NCBI GenBank assembly: GCA_964035795.1
Contig: OZ038326.1
Span: forward strand, 7,057,759 to 7,121,758
Direction of reading: 5' to 3'
Origin: Pterobdella sp. o SKG-2022
Lineage: Eukaryota; Annelida; Clitellata; Hirudinida; Piscicolidae
Length of the DNA stretch: 64,000 bases
Under the pieces are notes generated by a model. The model had not been told where the DNA came from, did not search any database, and saw only the letters and a list, made by a program, of their open reading frames with translations. The translations under genes were made by a program, and so were the position numbers. How positions within the stretch are numbered: position 1 is the first letter of the stretch; each line of letters begins with the position of its first letter. This document shows, piece by piece, positions 1 to 43,208 of the stretch.

Positions 1-914
1 AGTAGGGTGAAGTAGGAGTTATGGCGGTATGGTTCGTGAAGGGTGATTGATGGCTTGGATGATGTAAGGTTTCAAGAGTCAATATGGAGGATATAGTGGG
101 TGTTTGGAGTGGTGTAAGGGCATGTTGTGGCTCTCCTATCTGATGGGAGTTGAGAGGTTTTGTGCCAGGTGCATGTAAGAGGCCCAATAATGAGTTTAGA
201 CATTCTCATAATCAGCTGTTTCATTAATGGTATAATTTTCACCTAACTAAATTAAAAATCTTTCTAAATAAGGCGGCAAAAGACTGCACCATCATCAGTT
301 ATAGGACCTCCTTCCGCATTTATACCATCCTACAACTTCATTAGACTAAATCATGGCTTTTTGGCGCTCTGTAGTTTAAAGCGCTCTATCCATTAAAAAT
401 TAATTTAACAATCATGTTTTACAATAGTACGTATGTTCGAGTTATAGGTTTGTCAAAGCATACATTAGGCAGCCCTCTGTGAGCGTCATATCTTCATTAT
501 TTAATGTCAGCCAGTTTGTTTGTTGTTCATTAATTAAGATCACCACAAACGCTACTTTATGCTGGTTTATTTTTTTTAAATGCTTTCATTTTGTTTAAAT
601 TTTTAATAAAATTCTTAAAATATTTCCTGCTTGATTCAAATTAATGAAAATATATTGTTAATAGAGACAATTTTAAAATAGTTCCTTCAAGCCTCTCTAG
701 GTCTGTTTTCAGAATCCACCATGGCCTTGCTTATTGCTTTCTTCAAAACCCTCGTCTTCTCTTTATCTTTTTCATAATTTTTTCTACACAATACCCTAAA
801 AAAATAACTTGATATAAATTTGGAAATAAAGCTACGTTGGTAAAATTATAAATTAAGATGTTATGGAAATATATGAAATTGATATAAAACATTAAATTAA
901 GCATAAACATTTCT
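1..914. other. AT-rich non-coding sequence, no gene recognised
   Basis: No open frame here has coding character or resembles a known family. The sequence is AT-rich with short runs of T and A. It may belong to an intron or 5' flank of a gene outside the window. Confidence 0.5.
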
Positions 915-2375
915 AATAATAGAAGCCTATAATGGATAATTATTGATGGCATTTATTATTATTATTAAGATTTTTATAGCGCACAGTTATCAAGTCAAGA
1001 TTGCTTCAGAAGCGCTCAAGGTTTGTAAGAGGTTATGACTGGGAATGTTTATGGTATGAGTTTTCAAAAGTTTGCGAAAGTTCATGAGAGAAGGCGATGA
1101 GCGCAAGTTAGAAGGAAGTGAATTCCACAGACGTGGAGCCTGGTGAGAAAAAGAGCGACCAGTAAACAAGCCTGAAGAAACAGGTTGATGAAGCTGGAGA
1201 TCTGAGTGGTTGACGTGTGTGTCTGATTGACAAAAGATCAAAAAGATAAGCAGGTTGTTCAAGCTTGAGAGTGCATGCAATGAGCCAAAGTAATTTAAAC
1301 TTGCATCTTTGGGAGACAGGTAGCCAGTGCAAACGATCAAGACAGTCGCTGGAAGAGCTCAAATGATCAGCTTGAAGAACCGTCTTGGCCGCGTGGTTTT
1401 GGAGGGCTTGAAGTTTGCATAAAAGATAGTTTGGCTGCCCGCAAAGGAGAGAATTACAGTAGTCCAATCTAGAAAGAACTAGTGAGATAAAGAGGGCATT
1501 AGCAGTGGAAAGAGGTAAGAATTAGCGTACTTGTTTTATGGCATAGATATGGAAATTGGATTATTTGAGAAATAAAATAAACAAAGTTCAAATTTGAATC
1601 TAAGGTGACACCTAAGATTTTGAGCTTGGAAGATATAGGAAGTGTGGTGCCGTCGAGAGTTACCACAAAAGGGAGATTGTATTTTGCTGAAAGACGGGAG
1701 AAATTGTCCATTTTAACGAACTGAAAACGTTGAGAAAGGTAAGAGCAAAACCAAGAAAGAGCGAGATCAGAAATATTGAAGTGTCTATTCAAAATATCAA
1801 TTAAAATATTGTGATCAAGAGTGTCAAAAGCAGCAGAAAGGTCTAGCAAAACCAAAACGGCCGCATGTCCAGTAGCGCAGATATAGCGAAGACTGTCAGT
1901 GATGCGTAAGAGTGTGGTTTCTGTTGAGTGGTGCTTGCGATATGCTGATTGGAAAGGATTGAAATTAGGAGATGATGAAACGTGAGAAGTTATTCTGGAA
2001 TGAACGAGTCTTTTGATAATTTTTGAAATGATGCTCAAGTTAGAAATAGGGTGATAGTTTGAAGGAATAGTAGGGTCCAAATTGCCTTTCTTAAGCAAAG
2101 GGAGAACTTGTGCTGTTCTAAAGGAAGTGGGGAATATTGCTTGTGAAAAAGACAAGTTGGTAAGTTTGGAAATTATTGAAGCAAAGAGGTGAGAAAAGCG
2201 TTTTAAAGTGGATGTGGGAATTAAGTCTAATGGAGATTTGTTGGGTAGAGTGAATTAGCCTACTCAAGCGAATGCAATCATATATTCAATAATAAGAGTC
2301 TATAATAGCTAATTATTGATGCTGCCATATATTTAATATTATAAATCTATAGTGGATAATTATTGATGCAACCAT
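915..2375. repeat. Short direct repeats flanking a LINE fragment
   Basis: A unit of about 37 bp containing GGATAATTATTGATG or a close variant occurs at about 915-951, 2287-2325 and 2337-2375, all in the same orientation. The first copy sits directly beside the tail of the LINE fragment and the other two lie just beyond its other end. This could be an old target-site duplication, or a tandem repeat that the LINE landed in. Two copies on one side favour a pre-existing tandem repeat. Confidence 0.5.
953..2270 (-). mobile_element. CR1/L2-type non-LTR retrotransposon fragment, internally deleted
   Basis: On the minus strand, 2155 to about 1500 encodes the palm of a reverse transcriptase. Visible motifs are NYHPISNLSIISKIIKRLVH, FQSAYRKHHSTETTLL and the catalytic-region block LLDLSAAFDTLDH. 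Just after QRFQFVK the frame jumps to KLKILGVTLDSNLNF, so the segment carrying the second catalytic Asp pair is deleted. Downstream frames (1467-1108 and 1340-990) carry the C-terminal signature of CR1/L2 elements: DYCNSLLCG, LHWLPV and APRLWNSLP. These frames are shifted relative to each other, so the copy is dead. The 3' end is a short (ATT)n tail at 953-967. The family is recognised by motif order; the exact clade is an inference. Confidence 0.88.
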
Positions 2376-2379
2376 GTGC

Positions 2380-5300
2380 CTGCAGTGATGAGAACGTAGG
2401 AAGCAACCCCTATGTTGCTCGACTTCCTCACATTGCCTGCAAGCCATCATGGGCCATTTTTAAATGGAAATTACCATGTTATGAGTTGATTTTAATAAAA
2501 CCACAAAGGAACAGTTTTATTTTATATATCTCTTGAGCAATGTAAAAGTTTATGTGATTATATGAGCATGATAAAATTTTGATCAGCAAAATTAAATTAA
2601 ATTTAATGTTGGTTGGAAAAGAATTGAAATATTTCATATTACTTGTTTTAAAAAAACTCAGAAATCCCACTGCAACACCCGAGCTGATCCCATACAGGAA
2701 TGCCGGTCTGAAGCATGGGATGCTTACTAACCTCTCCAAGAATCCTGGCTGTTGTGTGTCAAATGAGTCTTTCATTGAAGTTAAACAAAAATGATTTTTA
2801 ATAATATAGTTACCTCTTCCATTATGATTTTTAAAGTACTAGCTGGTACCTTTCATAATTTTCAAAACCAAATCTAGATTTGACCTCCGCATTGAAAAGT
2901 TAAGCGTAGTTTTAAAAGAAACATTTTTTATTAAAAATTGAAAAATGAATAATCCAAAAAAATAAATTTTCGAAATTTCAAATTATTTTAATTAGTATAA
3001 AATTCTTTCCTAAATTTTAAATATCAACATAGAAACTTGAAACTCTTCCAAAAGAAGCTTTTAATGTTATATTTATCTCCAAAAACATTCATATTCTCTT
3101 TTTTCGATTCACTTCAAAAAAACTTCAAGTTTTCACAGTAAAAAAAACTCAGTGTCTTATAATCATTGTACCGACTGCCCACCCAAACTTTGGGTCGAAA
3201 TCTTTTTCAATTAAAAAAAATATTGATGTGGTAGTTGGTTTGTTTCAATTAAAATGATAAAACAATTAACTGGAATGTATGGGGGTGTAAACGACAAAAG
3301 ATTATCAGCAGCCATAAAGATTAATTTTATGGTGCATACAATTCCATAGAACGGATATCATCGTGATAAAAATCATAAGGCGTTTAACTATGTAGCTTCA
3401 ATGAATATATTTCTAATTAAAAAACAAAGCCGTTAATGCATTGTGAATTTTTAACTGTCACTGGACCAGGGCACTCTCAATGGCCCATACCACCCAATCA
3501 TATAACCTATCAAATAGAATTTGCATTGAATAATGTTTTAATTTGAAAAAAACTGTAACTTATGATCATTTTCAGAATTAAAAATTTCGTTCAGATTTAG
3601 TTCACTAATTCTCACCTGTACACAGGTGACTACTCATAACCATTCAACCGTGACTACACTTAAGAATTCGAGTTATGCCCATTGAAGGAAACGATTTCAA
3701 AATGAATGGAACGTTTAATTAATGAATAATATTTCTGTTATTATTAGACTTTTTACGATGAATAATCTTATGTTTTTTGGTCGTTTGTTTGAAAAACCTT
3801 CACGCTTGTTTGAACAGAATTAAAAAAGCTTCAAAAGGTTTGCTCATTTTGAATTGAAACAATATTATTTCTTACAATTAAAAAGATTTTTTAAAGTTTA
3901 AATTGAAATAATATTTTTCTTCAAAAAATACTAGAAAGTATTCGCAAAAAAGTAAACACTACTTGAAGTAGATCGAATAAAATAGTGAAAAAAATAACTA
4001 TAAAAAACAGAAAATTAGAAAAATTACGAAATTTTTAAACTCTCAAAACAACACCACTCATTGAATAGTGATAATGGATATTTGAGCGTGAAGCCACATA
4101 TCTGTAATGTAGGCAGTTGCCCCATTGTACTGCTAAGCATTTTTGACTACTATTTACCTCGCATTTATATATATGACTTTAGAATAATCTATCAGAGAAG
4201 AAGTACTAAAAAGTACCATATATTTTGAGTCTGTAATTTGAGCTGTTTTTTATTTTTTTTTCAAGTTATGTTTTGAGCTTTTTTTGGAATTTTACAATAG
4301 AAAATTTGTGAGTTATTCGTTTTGAAGTTAAAATTTTTAGTATGAATTCCAAATAATTTCAAATAAACATTTAGTTTAAAATATTTCACAAAAATGCTAA
4401 AATGTCAACTGAAGATACAAATTATTGTCAAAAAGGTCACTTATGAAATAAAAATATTCAAATTCAATTAGCAATTTAAATTATTTAAACTAAATTGACA
4501 ATTCAAATTATTTAAGTAGAATCAATATTATTATCATTTAAATCCTAATCAATAACCGTATATTGATTTTTAATAAATAAAATCTGTCTAAACCAAGTAA
4601 TCTCTTAATTTAATACCCATTTCATCCACACAACCTCACAACTTTTGCTTAACTCATGGATTTGTTAGTGGACAATAAATTCCCGAACTGAGAGTATAAA
4701 AATTAAATGAAAATAAATCATAAGTTAAAAACACTGAAAGGACTATTTAATCGTGGGGGTATAACTAACTTCCATGAAAATAAGATATAAACATACGATT
4801 TCAGAGTCATTTTCACAAGAAAGATAGAAAGATATCAAAATTTTAAGCCTGGCTTAACCCCCTTGTATATTGAGAGTGGACAGATTTACTTCATTTACAA
4901 AACATTTCATGCAAATTTGTATACTGTTAACCTCCGTTTCTTCCTATCTATTATTATCTTCTAAACCAACTTTACTATTTTCTGAAATTATTTTGTTTTT
5001 CCGCTTAACCTTCGGCTTACCTTTTTTTTTTATAAACCACCAATTTTAAAAGTGAGTGCCTTTTCCAAAACATTCCCCTCATCCCTCTTTATTACATGAC
5101 CGAACCATCTTACACCGCCAGCTAAGCTATTATCCTTAACGTTTCCACTTAAACTTAACCTATCAATTGAGGAATTCCTTTCAAACCTATCTGATAACTT
5201 CATCTAACAAATCACTTTAACTAAAGCTTTTTCTTTTAAGCATATCTAACTAATGTCTAACTTCCACTGGACCTCACTCCCAAATAGTATTGCTGATCTA

Positions 5301-6725
5301 ACACAGCTTGCATAAACTCGTCTTTTTATTTTGAGAAAATAATCTCAGATAATAAAATATGGCTACTATTGAACCTCCAACAAATACTGAATCAAAAATT
5401 CTTGATGGTAAAAAATGGTTTAAAAAAATGCTTTTTTATTCATTAAGTAAAAAACATCAGGTAATTAATACAAATAACAAAAACAACAACAACAATAATA
5501 ATAATAATATTTTGCAGTCAGAAGTAACGAAAATGATTGTCTGGAACTTCTCCTCCATCCTCTACCTACTAGGTGACCCCATTCAATTCTCCAGCAGCCA
5601 ATATGAGCTTTTGGAAAATTTATACATTTTTTGACTGAAAATGTATAATAAAAATAATAACAATAACAAAAAAAAGTTCTGAAACCAAGTTATAACTCGA
5701 TATATTATTTAGAATAAAGACGAGACATATTGAAAAAAGATAGAAAATAATGAGTTAATGTATCTCATCTTGGAAGAGTGAACATCGTTGAAGGAATGAG
5801 CTTTTGTGCTTTTGAGGATTACAGCTGTTTCATGCCACTTGGAAAAAACCAAACTTTTCCATCTTTTTGTTCTTTCACGCATTAATATTACATTATACAA
5901 GAGCAAATAATCACAATTATATAAAATTTAAACAAACCACCAAAAGAATCTTCTCTAATAGAAATTTTATCACGAAATTTTAATCTGAATTAACCAAATA
6001 TACACAAAAAAAAAATTTTCTTTCTCAAATTTAAATAAAAAATATTCTAGCTGACCACATAAGACTTTTAATGCATTTGTAAAACCTTTGACTTCAACCA
6101 TTCATACCAAATTAAAACAGAATCAATTAATGTTACCATTTAATACAACTTAATTACTCATGTTTTTTAAGTATATTTTCAATACAAAAATATTCATTTA
6201 TCATTTTTATTTTGATCGTTTGACACTACTTCAAAATTTCACAGGGACCCTTGTAGTCTCTTCCCAAGGTAATTTTTCTTTATTTTTCATTAGTTTGAGA
6301 TCCATTTTAATATGTTGAAAAATTATTTATTTATAATTCAATTTCAATTTTTATTATATTCAGTTTAATTAAATAAATTACAAAATTGAATTTAAAATTG
6401 AACTTGAGTTTTATATTACTTTCAAACAATTAATAAACTTTGAAATATTTCAATCGGTTCACAATGGCATTTAGTTTTTAGAATAAAGACAAGTTAAAAC
6501 ATTTATATAACACTATGTTTCAATTTTTTATTTTATTCTTTAAACAAGCTTTAACCACCATCAAAATTTTGCAAACGCTCTAGAAAACTAATCAGTAACT
6601 TCAAGTTAGACAAAATAACATAACAACACAATTCCATTGTTGCAATATGTAAAAAATTCTCATAATAGTTCTCCTGAATGCGACTCTCCATGAAGCAACC
6701 CTATAAACCTCACTCAAACCCCCAG
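2380..6725. other. AT-rich non-coding stretch, no gene recognised
   Basis: More than 4 kb of low-complexity AT-rich sequence with no supported exon. The signal-peptide exon and any further upstream exons of the cadherin gene should lie here or before the window, because the first cadherin exon seen (6726) starts in phase 1. The short open frames at 2479-2794 and 5359-5634 lack homology and splice-site support. Confidence 0.5.
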
Positions 6726-21859
<15,134 letters not shown>

Positions 21860-23177
21860 GTTATTACTACTTCATCACTAGCTGCCTTGATACATGATAA
21901 GCTCTTTTGATACTGTTTGATTGTTTTAGGCTGAAATAATGTGGTATTTCAAAGTTGTCGATATGTGAGACTTATTATAGTTTGTAGAAGTGATTAAAGA
22001 TGTTGATAAAAATGAAAAAATATTAATGTAAAATAAGAGACTATATTATAAAGATTCTTAATGATGTAATTATAATTTTGAACTTGCTTTTTGAAAACAA
22101 CTCAATAACTTTGATTTATTTTGTAACTTTGGGAGTGATGCCACTTTTCACCTTTTATTTTCATTTCTCGAAATTTTTACAAGCTATTTAATTTTCAAAG
22201 TTATTTAATTTTATAAATTCTTGTTTTAAACTTGATGACAACACGAGGCTGAAATATTTTCTCACCCTAATATCAAGTGGTTTTTGCTTTCTTTAGCAAT
22301 TTCGATGCAATTTAAATTAACAATCGATATTAAACTTTTAAAATTTGCATGTCGTTTTAGTTCAAATAAAAACACAAAGTACAAGTTGGTTAAGTGCATT
22401 AAAAAATGGACGGAGATGAATCAGGCGTAAAAATAATCAATAAAAACATCAAAATAATCTGACATTATCAATAAAATCGATCAGTATAAACAGCAGAAAT
22501 TAATCAAAGTTCAGCAACAAACAACAACAAATTGAACCAATCAGCTATTCACAAAATTCAAGCAGTCAAAATAAAAATATCAAAAAATAAAGCTTAAAAA
22601 CATATAAATCTCCGAAAAGAGCTGTGGATGACAACAAAAATTAACACCTCGAAACTATATGTCTCAAGAATCTGCGACTAGATGTTGCCAAGACTGCCTC
22701 GGCTTGATACAGTATATTGCAAGAGTCTACATATGAAACTGTTTTTTCTTACCAAACCTGATGGAAGTGTTCTGGGATTTATTCAAAAGTATAATAAAAC
22801 GATAAATAATTAAAACGAGAGGAAAGGCTGGCTTGAGGGGCCTTATGACTTTATTTTCAGTTGATAAAAATGCATTATAAAGTTATGAGTCAGGTGCTTG
22901 TTTTAACATGGCGATTCAAAAATGAAAATGTTGATGAAAAACTTTTAAAAAGCCGTAATAGAATAAAAGTTGAATTGAATTAATAATAAATAACAACACT
23001 CAATGTCTATTAGAAATATATAAACGGTGTAATTAGAGTTTTTCTCATACTTGAAAGATTTACTTTCTTAACAAAAAAGCTTTGTATCTTGAAAAAAGTC
23101 CTTTCTTTTCTTAAGCATATTCATTTTATTGTGGCTCATGGAAACTCATTATTTTAAAAATTGATTATCAAATGAAA
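21860..23177. other. Intergenic region between convergent genes
   Basis: About 1.3 kb of AT-rich sequence lies between the cadherin stop and the PAR-3 stop. It includes a half copy of the 16.3-kb fold-back repeat near 23038-23095. A minus-strand AATAAA near 23120 could serve PAR-3 and a plus-strand AATAAA near 22365 could serve the cadherin. No gene is seen. Confidence 0.6.
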
Positions 23178-37834
<14,657 letters not shown>

Positions 37835-39136
37835 CTTTAGACCAGCAACATTACTGTAGATTTGAGTGAAATAAGTAGTTTGGATATTTTTGAATACACC
37901 CAATTTTTCAGTTGCTCATTTATTGTGAAGTTTGTGATTTTAGAAGTGAAATATTTTGATTTAATTAGTGGAATGAAAAAAATTCTGTTTGAAATAAAAA
38001 ATTAGAAGTTTCTAACTTGATAAAAACTTTTCAAAAATTATAATTTTTAATATTCAACTTGCTAATGCAACGAATCAAAATTCAAATTTTTCAAATGTAA
38101 TTGATTCCAAATGTTGAGTCAATCCGATCAAATATAAAACCAAGACTATTTCGAAACTTTAAAACACTTTAAAATGATCAATTTTTAACTCTTTTTAAAA
38201 AATTTTGAATTTTTGTGTTAAATTATTGAGTAGACTTGATGCATTTCAGAGAGTCTACCTGCATTGGTTCTTATTATTCAGGTTTTATGAAGTTTTAAAA
38301 GTTCACTTCGATAATTAAATTATTTGCTTGATAGGAGTAAGAGTTCAAAAAAGCTTTGTGAAAATTTAAAAAACTTTAAAAAAATTTCCTGTTAAAAGTT
38401 TTTTAGGCTTGGAAAATGATAATGATATATACAATAAAAATTGTATAATATTTTATCTATTTTGAAAGATTGACCGATATTTTAGTTTTGCAGGTACCAT
38501 AATTAAGATAAGAATAACTATTTAATATGCAGAACTGCTTTAGAATTTTCTATATTAACTCTGTATATATCATCTAACTAAGATTATATCTTTTATTTCT
38601 ATTTAACTTCGAATTTATTTTTTAAAAATGTTTTTGAAATTTAATATGGCTAATTTCAACATTATTTTTCAACTTATATTTTCACCAATTGTTTTTAACT
38701 TATATTTATACCTCAAAGCCTATATTCTCAAAAGGCTACTTAAATTAAGATTTATTACTCTGAAAAAATGACAAGGCCAAGAAAGTTTATTCAATTATAA
38801 GATTGAAAAAAGATTTTAAAACTTTTCATCCTCCACAAAAAGAAAAATACTTCAAGAAGATTTGAAAAAAACTCGCAAGTTAAATAAGCGATTGATTTTA
38901 TGATGATTTATGAAAAGACGGAATGAAACGATCAAACGACAAAGCGTACACAAGATGGAAAAATCCACGAAAGTTGTATTATATAGTGGTGGTCATACAC
39001 GCACATAGATGCTGTTGCTGAAGCAGAGATCTGACGTGTACGTTTTCAAAACACAAGACCAACTTCTGAAACCGTTAAATTGGACGTATTTATAATTCGT
39101 ATTAAATTTAACTTTTTGAGGACAAACTACTCAGAA
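37835..39136. promoter_or_regulatory. Intergenic region between divergent genes (PAR-3 and the Ig-like membrane protein)
   Basis: About 1.3 kb of AT-rich sequence separates the PAR-3 ATG (minus) from the signal-peptide ATG at 39137 (plus). Both promoters and 5' UTRs must fall here unless further non-coding exons exist. I see no clear TATA box or other core motif, so the call rests on position only. Confidence 0.4.
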
Positions 39137-41383
39137 ATGTTTGCGTTCTGGAAAATTATTTTCTTTTCGTTAAATTTTCTTCAAGTTTTTTCGTTTCCTG
39201 TCAATGATCTCAGCTACAACACCTTTAATAAAATTCATTCATCTCTCCAAAACAATTCTTTCTACACCACTTCTTTCCAACCCATCCTCCAAAACGACCA
39301 CATCATTCCATCAACACCCTCACCACACCTCTTCCCACAACAACCCCTCTCAACACAAACTGCTCCTATATACATTCGAAACTCAATAGACGAACCATCA
39401 AAAAATATTTTTCTCTTCACCACGCCAACAAACTTCCCGTCCAACAAAATTTTATTCACTGAGACCTCTAAAAACCCTTTCGCGACCAGCACTCTGACTG
39501 CACAAAAGCTGCCAGAAGAACCCCATTTTGTGCTTTCTGAACAAATAAGAATAACCCCTCAACTCCCTCCTACACCAAACCTCACCACACCATACAACGA
39601 AGAACTAACACTGAACGACGAGCCCACAATCGAAGAATTCTCCGTCAAAACCTCTGATACGGTTGAAGTTCCCAGACCGACGTTGCTCAGTGTGAGTGAG
39701 GAAGAGGTGGTAGTACAGACATGTGACGTCAATGAGACCAGCGTGATCGTGGGTCGTAGCAATGAACTTAACAAGGAATCGAAGGTCAACAAGCAAAAGT
39801 CAGATGACCAGTGGAAGCTGTTCTGGGTCAACGCAACAAATGAACAAGCCAGCCTTGACAGGTCAAAGATGTTTTTGATGCCCAATCTATAATTAACACG
39901 AAACATCTCTATAGTAGTTGTGATTTTTCGATCTTTCGCAAGCCGATCTCACACGGTGAAGTGTGATTATCAAAGGCTTTGTGATGTTTTCAAATATTTT
40001 TATCAAGTTAAGATCAAATATTTACTATTTAATGAAAATATATTTAATACAATAATTTCAAAATTATATTTAAAAACATCTCTACACAACACTTCTAACA
40101 GTCGTGACGTCACAACGACACAGACGCAGGTGATTCTGAGCATTCCACCGCCCCACTACCCCAACCAGACCTTTGCCTGCCTGGTTCAAGACCCTAGCAA
40201 CAATAACCACACTGTCAAAGTTTTCATCATAACAGGTCTGTTGATGTTGTTTTCATGTGTTCAGTATTGACTATTTTTGTATGTTACAATGCTGTTAGTT
40301 ATATTACATTCGCGTGTCAGTGAGTGTAACCTTTTTGGAAATTTTAAAGACGTATTGGATTTTAAAGTTTACCATGATATAGTTGTCTTTATAAACACAA
40401 ACAACAAACTGTTCACCTACAGAGATCAGAAAAAACGCCATACCTGAACTTTTTTCAAACCTCCAACCTGAAAACGAAATTTCTCCAATAGCACAAACCT
40501 CTATCACCACAAGCACCACCAAGGTCCAAGAAAGTCAAAATGCCACCAAACAATCTTCTCAAACACTCCCTACCACACCCTTTCTCACGGAAACCATCTA
40601 CCACCAACCATTCATTAACCAGTACTTTACAGAGTCTACATTCTTCTTCCAAAAGACCAGCCCTCCTTTTGAAACGTCCCAGGCTCGAGAACAGCTCACA
40701 GACACCTACCCTGAAGTTCCCTTCGCCACCGAAGTTGCCACTACAGACCCACCCCACACCTCCAACCAATCCCCCATCAGTCTGTTGTTTCAATATTATC
40801 ATAAAGTTGTACTTTCAATGTTATATAGTATCATTATTTCTTTGAATTTCATGCAATATAAATGAAATATAACCGTTTTTCTTTTCATCCAATCTCTGAA
40901 ACACGCATTTCAGACGCATCCTCGAAGGAAGCAGTGGTAGTGGCAGAGGCAGTAATTGGAAACAAGCAAGGAAAGATACACGAGAACAAGGATTTGGCTC
41001 GGAAGAGGTTGGTAGCAGGGATTGGTCTGTCCTTGGCTCTAGCCCTCATCGCTACTGCTCTCGTTCTCTACCGGTTTGTTCTTTCGCTTTTTTTTTCTTT
41101 TTAAATTATTTTTTTTTAGTTTTTTGTTAACTTTTGATTTCGCGTGACATTATACATCCTCAACTTGATGCAATAAAAAAAGTTAATAAAACAGACAAAT
41201 TTAAATTCTGAAATATCTGATGATAACCTCAAAAACAACTTCAGAAAACACAAAGTGAGCAAGAAGAGCACCTACATAACCTTCGGAAACCCATCATTCA
41301 GTCGTGAGAACCTGCCCTCGAACGAGTACTCAATTGAAAGCCCTCTTACCCTCTCCTCCAACGGGTACACAGTGCTCGCATGA
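39137..41383 (+). CDS. Type I membrane protein with Ig-like and mucin-like ectodomain, family unknown
   Basis: Five exons: 39137-39858, 40106-40231, about 40423-40781, about 40912-41071, about 41246-41383. The start at 39137 is preferred because it opens a signal peptide (MFAFWKIIFFSLNFLQVFSF). The ectodomain is Ser/Thr/Pro/Asn-rich. VVVQTCDV, WKLFWVN, VILSIPPP and TFACLVQD have the Cys...Trp...Leu...Cys spacing of an Ig-like fold (inference). A Thr/Ser-rich mucin-like stretch follows (exon 3). The transmembrane helix is AGIGLSLALALIATALVLY. The short tail has basic residues and two Tyr-x-x-hydrophobic motifs (YITF, and YTVL at the very end), which can be endocytic sorting signals. I do not recognise an orthologue. 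It is likely a cell-surface receptor or adhesion protein. Confidence 0.78.
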
Positions 41384-43208
41384 TGCTCACTGTTCAAACA
41401 CCATTTATTATGCATATGTTCAGAGAAGTGTTGTGTCATAGCAGATATAGTTCAGTGAAGATTATGAGGATTATGATGGTGGAAATAATAAGGTTGACTT
41501 TAATAAGAAAATTGGTATCAACAACAATGTTTCTGGTATAATGATGGTAATGAGAACGCCAATGATGAATAGTTATCCAAATTTTTGATTTTTTGACGCA
41601 ACTAGGTGTTTGGTGCAAACGTGAAAACTGTTCTATTTATAATTATATATTCTCATCAAATTTTCTGAAAAATTCCAACATTTTAAAATATATTTGTAAT
41701 TTTATTGATATAAAATTCTCAAAATTTTGAGGATATATTTGAAATTTAAATGATTTTTGAAAATTTTTTTCATGAACTCAAACCATCCAATCATTCCCAG
41801 TCCAGCTTTTGACGCATTTCACTTTTATATACCTTTATTATATCATCAATATTTATTTTATCATCGAATATATTGCATATAATTGTTATATTACTGTATA
41901 AATTTTAAATGTTTTATCATTAATATACATATTTCATGCAACTTTTTTTAAATTACAATTTTTTTTTAATTTATTCAAAATTAAATTTTTTTATATTTAA
42001 ATTCATTTAAAATTTTATTCAACTTTTTTATTATATCCATTAACTTTCAACAAAATACAAAATCACATTTTTCATGATTCTTACTATTGCAAATAACTCC
42101 GATATAAGCTGTATAAATTAACTTTTATTATCTGGTCATCTCTAAACTTTCCCTCAAGTCTCTCAACTCAGCTGAAGTTCAACACTTTGATTTGTTTCCA
42201 TTTATTTGCATTGTTTTGATTAATATCGCTAAAAAATTAATTTTAAAACTCATTAAAATGACTTTTAATCCACTGTCTTCCTCATTTCTGTTATATTTCA
42301 TCCCATTACTTGTGTTATATCTCACCATTTTATCCATTTTCTCGAACCTCATTTTTATTACATTCCAAAAACTGATTTAACATTTATTTTTCTTAAAACT
42401 TTTTTTTAATTTCATTTTTTTGTTTTTATTTTTATTTTTTTGTTTTTATTTTTATTTTTTTGTTTTTATTTTTATTTTTTTGTTTTTATTTTTATTTTTT
42501 TTCTTTGAAATCTGTGGTATTCAAGGAATGCAATTGTCAAGTGTTTTATAGAAATTTAGTTTTATTTTTTTTGAATACTCGTTTTAAAACTGCTTCAACT
42601 TTTATTATTCATTATTATTATTAACTAAAATTATTATTTACTAAACCTTTTTGAGCATCTCTACAAATTCATATTTTTATTTAATGTATAATCATTGAAA
42701 ATAATAAAAATAAATTTGTTATTTTTATAATTAACATTTGATTAATTATTGAAATCATCAGTTATATTATATTTTTAATTAGAATTTTTCTGTTATTTCT
42801 ATCATCATTTTTACTTTTTCACTGTTATTTGAAATGCCATTATCAATGCTACTTATATTATTGTTGTTATTAATAATTTTATTAGTATTACTACTATTTA
42901 TATTATTAAAAGTATTTTTTCAATATTCTCCATCCATTTAAAAATTTTCAGCCATAATTTACCGTCATGTACAAAAGATCATGAAATTTAAAACACATGA
43001 GCTGACAGACTTATCTAATAATTAACACTTCAAAACCACTCTATCTCCATGACAACAGCTGACGTTTGTAACTTGGTAATTGAGTATTTATGTATAGTTT
43101 TCTATCAACTTCATAGATGAGTAGATGGTTGAAGATTGTGGTCTAGAACTTGTGTGGAATTGTGTTTTTTAGGTTATAACTTAAAAAAAGTTGTTGAGTT
43201 TTGCACCA
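41384..43208. other. T-rich intergenic region
   Basis: Contains a 20-bp tandem repeat (core TTTTTTTGTTTTTATTTTTA) at about 42413-42505 in four to five copies, and degenerate ATT repeats to 42920. No gene is supported. The carboxypeptidase promoter should lie near the right end. Confidence 0.6.
42413..42505 (+). repeat. 20-bp T-rich tandem repeat
   Basis: Four to five head-to-tail copies of a unit made of T runs separated by single G and A. Confidence 0.9.

Noticed and set aside
5359..5634. 91-residue plus-strand frame with poly-Asn
   Set aside because: No homology or splice context; the Asn run is a short (AAC/AAT)n repeat in AT-rich intergenic DNA.
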